A stretch of DNA of 10,360 bases from positions 1 to 10,360 of the forward strand of contig JARXKQ010000023.1 in the NCBI GenBank assembly GCA_030271555.1. Reading direction: 5' to 3'. Under the pieces are notes generated by a model that was not told the DNA's origin, ran no database searches, and was given only the letters and a program-made list of their open reading frames with translations. The DNA comes from Chloroflexota bacterium. GTDB taxonomy: Bacteria; Chloroflexota; Limnocylindria; Limnocylindrales; CSP1-4. This document shows, piece by piece, positions 1-5,771 of the stretch. The first letter of the stretch is position 1, and every line of letters starts with the position of its first letter. Position numbers and translations under genes: made by a program.

Positions 1-2
1 CG

Positions 3-1244
3 ATGACCGCATTGCGTCTCGCACTCGTCCGTGCCGCCGTCCTGGCGGTGCTTGGCCCGGGCATCGTCAGCGGCTTCGCTGACAACGACGCTGGTGGCAT
101 CACCACTTACTCGCTCGCCGGCGCCAAGTTCGGCTACGACCTGCTGTGGGTGATCCTGGTCACCCAGCTGGCGCTGTTCGTGACCCAGGAGATCGGTGCC
201 CGGATGGGCCTCGCCACCGGCCAGGGCCTGACCGGGCTGATCCGCGAGCGCTTCGGCGTGCGCTGGGCGGCATTCGCGGCGTTCACCATGATCGCCGCGA
301 ACCTGGGCTCGACCGTGTCCGAGTTTGCCGGAATCAGCGCAGCGCTGTCACTGTTCGGCGTTCCGGTGCCGGTCAGCGCGGGGCTCGCCGCGGTCGCCGT
401 GATCACCCTCATCAGCTGGGGCAGCTTCGGCCGCGTCCAGTACGTTTTCGTGGGCATCGGGCTGCTCGTGTCGATCGCCTACGTCGTGTCAGCGTTCCTG
501 TCGCGCCCGGACTGGGGGGCCGCGGCGGCCTCCCTGCTCGTGCCGCACGGCACGTTCAGCGGCGCGTACATGCTCGCGGTCGTGGGCACCGTTGGCACGA
601 CGATCACCCCGTGGGGCCAGGGCTTCATCCAGGCCTACGTGGTCGATAAACGGCTGCGTCCTGAGGAGCTCGCCGCTGAGCGGCTCGACGTGCTGATTGG
701 CGTCCTGATCACCAACGTTGTCGCCGCGTTCATCGTCATCGCGTGCGCGGCGACGCTCTTCACTGCGGGTCAGCACGACATCACCGACGCCGCGCAGGCC
801 GCGCAAGCCCTGGGTCCAATCGCTGGACCGGTCGCGTCGACACTCTTCGCGATCGGACTCCTGGCCGCATCGCTGTTGGGCCTGGGAGTCGTTCCGTTGG
901 CATCGGCGTACACCGCATGCGAGGCCTTCGGTTGGGAGCAGGGCGTTGGCTGGCGGTTGCGCGAGGCGCCGGCGTTCTACGGCCTGCTGGCGTTCTTCAT
1001 CGGCTTCGCGGCGCTGTTCATGCTCATCCCCGGCCTGCCACTCATCCAGGTGATGTTCGGCGCCCAGGTGATCAACGGCCTGCTGCTGCCGGTCATCCTC
1101 GTCTTCGTGATGCTGCTCGCCGGCGACAAACGGCTGATGGGCAACCTCGTCAGCGGCCGGATCAACCTGGCGCTCGGCTGGCTCGTCACGGTGATGTTGG
1201 TCGTGATGTCGATCGTGCTGGTGGTGACCGCCTTCAACGGCTGA
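3..1244 (+). CDS. NRAMP-like divalent metal ion transporter
   Basis: A 413-residue, strongly hydrophobic protein with about eleven predicted membrane helices, typical of the NRAMP/SLC11 (LeuT-fold) family of proton-coupled Mn/Fe transporters. Helix 1 carries GPG (18-20) followed by DNDAGGI (27-33), and helix 6 carries TTITPWGQ (199-206). In canonical NRAMPs these unwound segments are DPGN and (A/M)PH, which bind the metal. Here the Asp is kept (D29), but the Asn position is Gly (G32) and the Met-Pro-His is Thr-Pro-Trp (202-204). That places it among divergent NRAMP-related proteins, some of which are known to carry Mg2+ rather than transition metals; the ion for this one is unknown. The ATG lies at the window edge, so a start further upstream is possible, although about 17 residues before helix 1 is normal. 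It converges on the tRNA gene that follows. Confidence 0.85.
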   Translation: MTALRLALVRAAVLAVLGPGIVSGFADNDAGGITTYSLAGAKFGYDLLWVILVTQLALFVTQEIGARMGLATGQGLTGLIRERFGVRWAAFAAFTMIAANLGSTVSEFAGISAALSLFGVPVPVSAGLAAVAVITLISWGSFGRVQYVFVGIGLLVSIAYVVSAFLSRPDWGAAAASLLVPHGTFSGAYMLAVVGTVGTTITPWGQGFIQAYVVDKRLRPEELAAERLDVLIGVLITNVVAAFIVIACAATLFTAGQHDITDAAQAAQALGPIAGPVASTLFAIGLLAASLLGLGVVPLASAYTACEAFGWEQGVGWRLREAPAFYGLLAFFIGFAALFMLIPGLPLIQVMFGAQVINGLLLPVILVFVMLLAGDKRLMGNLVSGRINLALGWLVTVMLVVMSIVLVVTAFNG

Positions 1245-1247
1245 GGA

Positions 1248-1332
1248 TGGTGGGCGAGGTCGGACTCGAACCGACACGCCTTTCGGCGGCAGACCCTAAA
1301 TCTGCTGCGGCTGCCAATTACGCCACTCGCCC
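1248..1332 (-). tRNA. tRNA-Leu (anticodon UAG)
   Basis: On the minus strand this folds as a class II tRNA. The 7-bp acceptor stem is GGGCGAG (1332-1326) with CTCGCCC (1258-1252); the discriminator base is A (1251) and CCA is encoded (1250-1248). The T arm is GTCGG-TTCGAGT-CCGAC (1275-1259). The anticodon stem GCAGA/TCTGC encloses the loop TTTAGGG (1300-1294), which gives anticodon UAG at 1298-1296, reading CUA leucine codons. A long variable arm CGCC-GAAA-GGCG is present, as expected for tRNA-Leu. Its 3' end is 3 bp from the stop codon of the convergent transporter gene. Confidence 0.96.
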
Positions 1333-1340
1333 GTAGTTGA

Positions 1341-1367
1341 AGGATACGGGCCGGCCCCGACTGGCAA
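1341..1367 (-). promoter_or_regulatory. Possible tRNA-Leu promoter
   Basis: On the minus strand TTGCCA (1367-1362) and TATCCT (1346-1341) resemble -35 and -10 boxes, placed so that transcription would begin about at the tRNA 5' end. The 15-bp spacer is shorter than the usual 16-18 bp, so the call is weak. Confidence 0.3.
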
Positions 1368-1376
1368 TATTCGCGC

Positions 1377-1826
1377 ATGGGTCGTTACACCTTCCGCGTT
1401 CACGTGGATACGCCGCCGGAGCAGGTCTTCGCTCTCTGGACGAATCTCGACCGAATGGCCGAGTGGGTCGGTGGCGTCACCGGCGTGACGGACGTCACAG
1501 GCCCTGTCGATCAGGTCGGGACGCGCTACACGACCCAGTTCGGCAAGATGTCCAGCCCCACCGAAGTGATCGCCGTAGACCGGCCCCGGTTGTTTCGGAC
1601 GCGGTTTGGCAATCGCATCCTGCGCGGCGAGAGCCAGGCCATCTTCGAACCGGACGGCAACGGGACCAGCATGACCCAGGAGTTCTGGACGAAGGGGGTC
1701 ATAGCCGCCATCGCCGCCCGACTCTTTGCGACGGGGTCCTACAAGGGCAGTTTCCGCGGCGAGTTGCAGGAGTTCGCCCGGATCGCATCGGCCGAGGCAA
1801 AACAAACGCCCAGCGCCGGCCCGTAG
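1377..1826 (+). CDS. SRPBCC (START/Bet v1-like) family protein
   Basis: A 149-residue protein that begins with the strand typical of the SRPBCC fold (YTFRVHVDTPPEQVFALWT, residues 4-22), where a short beta strand is followed by the 'PPEQVFAL' helix and then 'DRMAEWVGGV'. It ends in a long helix containing FRGELQEFARI. Length and pattern match the polyketide-cyclase/CoxG-like group of ligand-binding helix-grip proteins, which bind hydrophobic ligands or act as small enzymes. No catalytic residue identifies a substrate. There is no signal peptide, so it is probably cytoplasmic. The start is the first ATG after the tRNA; no clear Shine-Dalgarno sequence precedes it. It converges on arsR with a 15-bp gap, and nothing ties it to arsenic. 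Confidence 0.8.
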   Translation: MGRYTFRVHVDTPPEQVFALWTNLDRMAEWVGGVTGVTDVTGPVDQVGTRYTTQFGKMSSPTEVIAVDRPRLFRTRFGNRILRGESQAIFEPDGNGTSMTQEFWTKGVIAAIAARLFATGSYKGSFRGELQEFARIASAEAKQTPSAGP

Positions 1827-1852
1827 GCGATGTGTCCTAAGTCAGGCCGGCG
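1814..1852. terminator. Hairpin between convergent SRPBCC and arsR genes
   Basis: CGCCGGCC (1814-1821) pairs perfectly with GGCCGGCG (1845-1852). Inside the loop TAGG (1824-1827) can pair with CCTA (1836-1839). The hairpin spans both stop codons and could slow transcription from both sides. It lacks a clear T tract on either strand, so it is only a candidate bidirectional terminator. Confidence 0.3.
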
Positions 1853-2183
1853 GCTGGATCACCGGCAGTCGCCGCGGCGCGGCGTTCGCAGGCGCGACCC
1901 GCGCAACTGGGCTGAGCTGTCCGGCCAGCCCCTGGAAGCGGTTCACCGCGTCGGGGTTGAGCTGGTAGTAGACGAACGAGCCACGGCGCTCCGAGCGCAC
2001 CCAGCCGGATTCGCGAAGCACCTTCAGATGGTGGCTGACCGTGGGCTGAGCCACGTCGCAGCATGCCCTGAAATCGCACGCGCACACCTGCTCGCCACCG
2101 GCCAGCTGACGCAGGATGGCCAGGCGAGTTGGATCGGCGGCACCGCGCAGCAGTAGTTCGTCCGGGTGCGTCGGCTGTTTCAT
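1842..2183 (-). CDS. arsR: ArsR/SmtB-family arsenic-responsive repressor
   Basis: A 113-residue winged-helix repressor that should bind DNA as a dimer and release it on binding As(III)/Sb(III). Visible features are the N-terminal helix ADPTRLAILRQL (16-27), the metal site VCACDF (33-38), which matches the CxCD(L/F) arsenite signature of the R773-type site, two further cysteines C41 and C42 just before the recognition helix QPTVSHHLKVLRE (46-58), and the wing GSFVYYQLN (68-76). A Pro/Ala-rich tail follows. Longer in-frame starts exist (to 2219) but would run through the operators and promoter; the ATG at 2183 lies exactly 7 nt after a -10 box. It is divergent from arsM, 50 bp away, which strongly supports autoregulation plus control of arsM. 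Which Cys is the third arsenic ligand cannot be told from sequence alone. Confidence 0.92.
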   Translation of the reverse strand: MKQPTHPDELLLRGAADPTRLAILRQLAGGEQVCACDFRACCDVAQPTVSHHLKVLRESGWVRSERRGSFVYYQLNPDAVNRFQGLAGQLSPVARVAPANAAPRRLPVIQPPA

Positions 2184-2190
2184 GACAAAT

Positions 2191-2219
2191 AGCATATTGA
2201 CAAGTGTCGATATTGGCAA
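2191..2219 (-). promoter_or_regulatory. arsR promoter, predicted leaderless
   Basis: On the minus strand, -35 TTGCCA (2219-2214), 17-bp spacer and -10 TATGCT (2196-2191). Seven bases separate the -10 from the arsR ATG at 2183, and there is no Shine-Dalgarno sequence. It overlaps the arsM promoter face to face. Confidence 0.6.
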
Positions 2220-2229
2220 GTATCAATAT
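2194..2229. promoter_or_regulatory. Two interlocked ArsR operator palindromes
   Basis: Operator 1 is ATATTGACA-AG-TGTCGATAT (2194-2213; one of nine base pairs mismatched). Operator 2 is ATATTGGCA-AG-TATCAATAT (2210-2229; two of nine mismatched). Both have the same 9-2-9 layout, start 16 bp apart and share the four bases 2210-2213. Sequence and layout resemble known ArsR/SmtB-family operators. Operator 1 covers the arsM -35 and arsR -10 boxes; operator 2 covers the arsM -10 and arsR -35 boxes. One or two bound dimers should therefore silence both genes. Confidence 0.8.
2197..2226 (+). promoter_or_regulatory. arsM promoter, predicted leaderless
   Basis: A perfect -35 TTGACA (2197-2202), 18-bp spacer and -10 TATCAA (2221-2226). 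Seven bases separate the -10 from the arsM ATG, so transcription should begin at or next to the start codon. No Shine-Dalgarno sequence is present, which agrees with a leaderless message. Confidence 0.65.
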
Positions 2230-2233
2230 AGAC

Positions 2234-3100
2234 ATGACAACGACAGCCTTGGCCCCACAGACCACCGACTCCACCGAAGCCATCCATGAAGAGGTCCGCG
2301 CCCGCTACGCCGCGGCCGCAGTGACCGCGCAGTCCGGTTGCTGCGCCGCGGATAGCGACGAGGCGCCCGGCCCAACCTTTTACTCGGCGCTGGAGCGATC
2401 CGAGCTGCCCGATGCGGCGGTCCTGGCCAGCCTGGGCTGCGGCAATCCGCTTGCAGTGGCCGACCTGCACGAAGGCGAGCGGGTGCTCGATCTGGGCAGC
2501 GGCGGCGGCATCGACGTGCTGCTGTCAGCCAAGCGAGTCGGCCCAACCGGCCGCGCCATTGGCCTGGACATGACCGACGAAATGCTCGCGTTGGCGCAGC
2601 GCAACGCGGCTCAGGCGGGCGCGACCAATGTCGAGTTCGTCCGCGGCCACATCGAGGACATCCCCCTGCCGGCCGAATCGGTCGACGTCGTCATCAGCAA
2701 TTGCGTGATCAACCTCGCCGCGGATAAGCCGGCGGTGTTTCGCGAGATCGCGCGCGTTCTCAAGCCCGGTGGTCGGCTGGGGTTCACCGATATCGTCGCC
2801 GAGGACCGCCTCTCCCCCGCCGAGCGCGGCGAGCGCGGTTCGTATGTCGGCTGTATCGCGGGCGCGCTCTCGTACAGCGAGTTCGTCGCCGGCCTGGAGT
2901 CAGTCGGCCTTACTGACATTTCGCTCACCGCGACACATGCCGTCGCCGACGGCCTGGACAGCGCGATCATCAAGGCCACCAAGCCACTCCACGGAGTGGC
3001 GATGACCGCACCGCCGATGATCGACGCCAGCCGCCGCGAGCTGCCGCTCGCCCAGAAGGCGAACAGCAGCTGTGGTTGTGGCGAGGGCGGCTGCTGCTAG
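2234..3100 (+). CDS. arsM: Arsenite S-adenosylmethionine methyltransferase
   Basis: A 288-residue cytoplasmic class I methyltransferase that uses SAM to convert As(III) to methylated arsenicals. The SAM-binding motif VLDLGSGGGIDVLL is at 84-97 and the acidic loop GLDMTDEML at 110-118. The arsenite-binding cysteines of the ArsM family are all recognisable: C36/C37 (SGCCAA), C69 (LGCGNP), C157 (SNCVINL) and C207 (VGCIAGA). LKPGGRLGFTDIV (176-188) is the usual post-motif strand. The C-terminus adds a linker and a Cys-rich tail, SSCGCGEGGCC (278-288), possibly an extra metal-thiolate site. A GTG start at 2204 is possible by frame but would lie inside operator 1; the ATG at 2234 is preferred. Expression should be induced by arsenite through ArsR. 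No efflux pump or arsenate reductase is adjacent. Confidence 0.95.
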   Translation: MTTTALAPQTTDSTEAIHEEVRARYAAAAVTAQSGCCAADSDEAPGPTFYSALERSELPDAAVLASLGCGNPLAVADLHEGERVLDLGSGGGIDVLLSAKRVGPTGRAIGLDMTDEMLALAQRNAAQAGATNVEFVRGHIEDIPLPAESVDVVISNCVINLAADKPAVFREIARVLKPGGRLGFTDIVAEDRLSPAERGERGSYVGCIAGALSYSEFVAGLESVGLTDISLTATHAVADGLDSAIIKATKPLHGVAMTAPPMIDASRRELPLAQKANSSCGCGEGGCC

Positions 3101-3113
3101 TCGCTACTCGGGG

Positions 3114-3662
3114 CTACTCGTCGCGCGAACTTCCCGAGTCGCGCGGCGGAACCTCGAAAAGACGCTTGACCAGCTCGCGCGCCGCGCGCGCGCCGACTGT
3201 CGCCAGCAGCAGGTCGTAGGTCTTCCAGGCGGAGTTGCGCGGATTAGGCGGGTCCTTGGGGTGCTCCTCGCGCAGATACGCCGCGAAATCCCGTTCGAGG
3301 TGGGCGCGCACCCTGTCGCGGTCCTCCTCGGGCAGTCGGTCGAGCGACTTCTCAACGTCGCGCGGCAGCACTTTGGGCGGCCGGGCGTAGCGCTTGGGGA
3401 AGAGCTGCTTCTCGAGGGTCTGCGCGACGCGGCGCGGCCCGCCCAAGAGGAGAAACGCCGCTCCGCCGGCCGCGCCCAAGGTGGGCACCGGGTTGCGCTT
3501 GATCTTGGCCGGGATATCGACCGCGGCGCGCACGGACGAATTGAGGTTGTCGAGCTCGGTCGCGACGTTTTCGCGCGCAGCTTCGACACCTTGAAGCGCC
3601 GCGGCAACGCGCGGCGCCGGCGGCGTTACCGGCCGCCCAGCTTCGATCGTCTCGTCTGCCAT
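3114..3662 (-). CDS. DUF3618-like membrane-associated protein of unknown function
   Basis: A 182-residue protein. The N-terminus is Pro/Ala-rich (1-20), followed by an amphipathic helix (about 21-48, AAREN-ATELDNLNSSVRA), then IPAKIKRNPVPTLGAAGGAAFLLLGGPRR (50-78), where a short hydrophobic segment (about 59-75) could anchor it in the membrane. The second half is charged and helical (102-172). The pattern 'helix, K-x-x-NP, Gly/Ala-rich hydrophobic patch' resembles DUF3618 proteins, which often sit beside Holin-X-like genes, as here. The start codon has a strong Shine-Dalgarno sequence, and the gene overlaps the end of the upstream Holin-X-like gene by 37 bp, so the two are probably co-translated. 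It converges on arsM with a 13-bp gap. No function is known. Confidence 0.8.
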   Translation of the reverse strand: MADETIEAGRPVTPPAPRVAAALQGVEAARENVATELDNLNSSVRAAVDIPAKIKRNPVPTLGAAGGAAFLLLGGPRRVAQTLEKQLFPKRYARPPKVLPRDVEKSLDRLPEEDRDRVRAHLERDFAAYLREEHPKDPPNPRNSAWKTYDLLLATVGARAARELVKRLFEVPPRDSGSSRDE

Positions 3663-4438
3663 TGCTCCTCCAACCAGGCGCGGGTTTCGTTCGCGGCATC
3701 AATCGATCTGCGCGGATAAAGCTTCGCGAAGCGCTCAGCTGGGTCAAGCCCGGGCAGCGCCATGACCGCATCGAGGATCGGCCACGCGATCAGGCCGAAT
3801 GTGATCGCGAAACCAACGGCGGGCGGCCACGTCCACGGTGCGGCGGCGATCAGAAAGCCAAGCGGCAGGCCCACGATGGCACCGACCAACAGGCCACCGA
3901 TGAACCCGCCTCGGCCGGCTACTCGACCCAGCATCAAGGCGAACAGGATGGCTCCCAGGACAGCGCCCGCGACAAGCGCCACCGCGACAGTGCCATTCAA
4001 CGGAAATGCGAGTTGGCCGGCAGCATTGTTGGCCGCGTTGTAGGCGACGTTGGAGCCGCACAGCCAGGCCAGGCCGATCGTCGCCAGCACCGCCAGCAAG
4101 AGGCTGCCCAACGCCGCGCGGCGCGACGCACCGACGATCGCGAGCGCGAGCATCACGATCATCGCCAGGCCGAACAGGACGCCGTGGCCAAGGCCCCAGC
4201 CGATCGATCCGAACAGCCACTCCCCTTCGAACAGGAAGCCACCCACGTACAGCAGGGTGCCGGTCATCATCAGCAGGACCAGCGCGCAGCCGGCCTGGGC
4301 GCTGATCAGCTTGATCTGGCCGATGATCTCGCCGAGCTCAGTCTTGAGCAGGTCGAGATGTGCCTGGAACAGGCCGACGAATGCGGCTCGCGTGCGGCCG
4401 AACTGAGCGCCCAGCCCGGGCGCGCGCTCTTCACTCAT
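3626..4438 (-). CDS. Holin-X-like (phage holin family) integral membrane protein
   Basis: A 270-residue protein. The N-terminus (11-45) is an amphipathic helix, QFGRTRAAFVGLFQAHLDL then LKTELGEIIGQIKL, followed by membrane helices at about 43-70 and 84-104. This arrangement fits the chromosomal 'actinobacterial Holin-X/phage holin family' domain, whose cellular role is unproven; the name does not imply a prophage. Four more hydrophobic segments follow (about 107-128, 147-170, 178-200, 205-228), making it longer than the usual 120-150-residue members, and it ends in a soluble basic tail (AERFAKLYPRR, then ETRAWLEEQWQTRR). The frame is open upstream to 4552, but the ATG at 4438 gives the expected family N-terminus; no good Shine-Dalgarno sequence is seen. 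It follows the lipoprotein gene by 35 bp and overlaps the DUF3618-like gene by 37 bp, suggesting one operon. Confidence 0.75.
   Translation of the reverse strand: MSEERAPGLGAQFGRTRAAFVGLFQAHLDLLKTELGEIIGQIKLISAQAGCALVLLMMTGTLLYVGGFLFEGEWLFGSIGWGLGHGVLFGLAMIVMLALAIVGASRRAALGSLLLAVLATIGLAWLCGSNVAYNAANNAAGQLAFPLNGTVAVALVAGAVLGAILFALMLGRVAGRGGFIGGLLVGAIVGLPLGFLIAAAPWTWPPAVGFAITFGLIAWPILDAVMALPGLDPAERFAKLYPRRSIDAANETRAWLEEQWQTRRSKLGGR
3666..3671 (-). promoter_or_regulatory. Strong Shine-Dalgarno site for the DUF3618-like gene
   Basis: GGAGGA on the minus strand, three bases before the ATG (GGAGGAGCAATG; the core GGAGG is 4 nt away), inside the last codons of the upstream Holin-X-like gene. It decides the start at 3662 and contrasts with the SD-less arsR, arsM and lipoprotein genes. 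Confidence 0.7.
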
Positions 4439-4473
4439 GCGCGCTAGATGCTCAGGGTCAAAGTGCAGATCGG

Positions 4474-5688
4474 TCAAGCGCCGTTCGGCCCGTGCCCCTT
4501 TCGAAAAGGTTGCGTGGTCCAGGGCGCACCTGGCAGCGGCGTGCTGAGCCACACGTAGGGTCGCTCTGGATTACCGCCATAGCCAACCATAACGAGCAGG
4601 TCATCGTTGCTCGCAAGGAACTGCGGCGATGCGGGCTCCAAGTCGGGCCAGGCCAACCTGGTCCACGTCAGGCCGTCGGTTGAATTCAAGACCAGGGGTA
4701 AATAGTCACCCGTGGGTTCGTGATTTATCTCGCCCACGGCAAACAGGCCGAAGCTCGTCCATTCGAGGTCATAGATCTGGGCCGCGTAGTAATCGCCGGG
4801 TGACCAATAGGGTCGCCAGGCGTTTTCCCAGGTTTGCTGGTCCAGCGACGTCTCCAGCGCCCCGCGTGTGTCCTCGATACGAACCCATCGGTCGCCCACG
4901 CGAACTGGCTTCCGCAAGTCGGGATAGTCGCGCCGCAACTCGCGTCTGATCCAGTTGACGCCGTCGCTCGAGCGCCACCTGACAGCTGCAACCAGGCCGT
5001 CACAGTATGGTTGGCAACTCGCCTCGCCGACGGCCACGACATCACCGGCGTCAACTTCGACGTGCGCAATGTAAACCTTGTCCGGCGAGGAGCGGGGCGG
5101 CACAATGAAGAACGCCAGCGCCGGGGAATCGGGCAACTCTTGCCACGCGCGGCCGTCGTCGGACGTCCAGAACGCTGCGTGAGCGTCAGCGTTGGTGCTC
5201 GTGACCCCGACGCCCAGGAACTGCCCGTTCCAGTTAATGACCTCGTCGATCCTGCCGCCCGCCCAGGAGCCCGAGAGGTTCACGGCGTCCCAGTCCGACC
5301 CATTGGGCGATATCCAGAAGAAGGGCGCTGTGTCCGGGTAAGCCAGGATGACAAAGCCGCTTTGGTTGGAGGCAACTGATTCCGGGCCGCGTCTCTTCGG
5401 CCCTGGCAGCGGAATGCGGCTCAACGCCAGAACTTCGGGGACGGGAGTCGGCGACGGGGCGGGAGTCCCGGTCGGCCCCGGCGACGGGGTAGCTGGAGGC
5501 GCCGATGGGCTCTGTCCCGGAGTGCTCGAGGGACCGGCTGATGGCGTCGCCGATGGGCCACTGGGCAGCAGGGTCGGGGTTGAAACTGTCGCCGAGGGGC
5601 CCGACGTGGGCGTGGCCGGTGGCACCGTCGCCGTGCATGCCAGCAAGGTCACGGATAGGACCGTGAGGGCAACGTGGGTACGCCCCAT
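4474..5688 (-). CDS. Secreted lipoprotein with Pro/Ser/Thr linker and Asp-box beta-propeller-like domain
   Basis: A 404-residue protein. The short signal peptide ends in a lipobox LLAC (15-18), so it should be lipid-anchored at C18 outside the membrane. Residues 19-85 are a Pro/Ser/Thr/Gly-rich spacer, probably a flexible stalk. From about 88 onward there are repeated sialidase-type Asp-box motifs (S-x-D-G-x-x-W): SPNGSDW (127-133), TSDDGRAW (175-182), SSDGVNW (240-246), SLDQQTW (281-287) and STDGLTW (336-342), with a degenerate sixth ending at W390. The 40-65-residue spacing fits the blades of a six-fold beta-propeller. Asp boxes are structural, and I see no sialidase catalytic Arg triad or other active site, so an enzymatic role is not claimed; binding of a surface or polymer ligand is possible. 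One Cys pair, C225/C229, may form a disulfide. Confidence 0.8.
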   Translation of the reverse strand: MGRTHVALTVLSVTLLACTATVPPATPTSGPSATVSTPTLLPSGPSATPSAGPSSTPGQSPSAPPATPSPGPTGTPAPSPTPVPEVLALSRIPLPGPKRRGPESVASNQSGFVILAYPDTAPFFWISPNGSDWDAVNLSGSWAGGRIDEVINWNGQFLGVGVTSTNADAHAAFWTSDDGRAWQELPDSPALAFFIVPPRSSPDKVYIAHVEVDAGDVVAVGEASCQPYCDGLVAAVRWRSSDGVNWIRRELRRDYPDLRKPVRVGDRWVRIEDTRGALETSLDQQTWENAWRPYWSPGDYYAAQIYDLEWTSFGLFAVGEINHEPTGDYLPLVLNSTDGLTWTRLAWPDLEPASPQFLASNDDLLVMVGYGGNPERPYVWLSTPLPGAPWTTQPFRKGHGPNGA

Positions 5689-5694
5689 CTGCCG

Positions 5695-5700
5695 ATACTA
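5695..5700 (-). promoter_or_regulatory. Candidate -10 box of the lipoprotein gene
   Basis: TAGTAT on the minus strand lies 6 nt before the lipoprotein ATG, with no Shine-Dalgarno sequence between them. The placement repeats that of arsR and arsM and suggests a leaderless message. No convincing -35 box is seen. Confidence 0.4.
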
Positions 5701-5722
5701 CGCCCGGCCAAGAACCAGAAGA

Positions 5723-5742
5723 CCCGACCGTTGCCGATCGGG
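5723..5742 (-). terminator. Candidate groEL terminator with GCAA tetraloop
   Basis: On the minus strand CCCGATCG-GCAA-CGGTCGGG forms an 8-bp stem (one T-G wobble) closed by a GNRA tetraloop, 29 bp after the groEL stop. It is followed by TCTTCTGGTTCTT, a moderately T-rich stretch. It would separate groEL from the lipoprotein operon. Confidence 0.5.
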
Positions 5743-5771
5743 CCCCCTGCCGTTTTGGATCAATGACTGGG

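Noticed and set aside
489..1277. Long minus-strand open frame opposite the transporter
   Set aside because: It is rich in His, Arg, Gln and Asp with no recognisable fold, as expected for the antisense of a hydrophobic gene, and it runs into the tRNA.
1248..1332. tRNA-Leu as an integration site for a mobile element
   Set aside because: No integrase and no repeated tRNA 3' end noticed in the window.
2184..2219. Longer N-terminus for ArsR (start at 2219)
   Set aside because: The extra codons would cover operator 1, part of operator 2 and the -10 box, and lack resemblance to ArsR proteins.
2204..2233. GTG start of ArsM at 2204
   Set aside because: It lies inside operator 1 and upstream of the arsM -10 box, so the predicted transcript would not contain it.
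3626..4438. Prophage or lysis cassette suggested by the holin-like protein
   Set aside because: No endolysin, phage structural gene or integrase nearby; Holin-X proteins are common in bacterial chromosomes.
3662..4447. Plus-strand open frame opposite the Holin-X-like gene
   Set aside because: Composition rich in Gln, Arg, Asp and His is the mirror of a membrane protein; the opposite strand has clear membrane helices.
5430..5640. Repetitive GC-rich tract with short repeats such as CGGCGACGGGG (5449-5459 and 5479-5489)
   Set aside because: Explained by low-complexity codons for the Pro/Ser/Thr/Gly linker of the lipoprotein; no regular unit and no CRISPR-like spacing.
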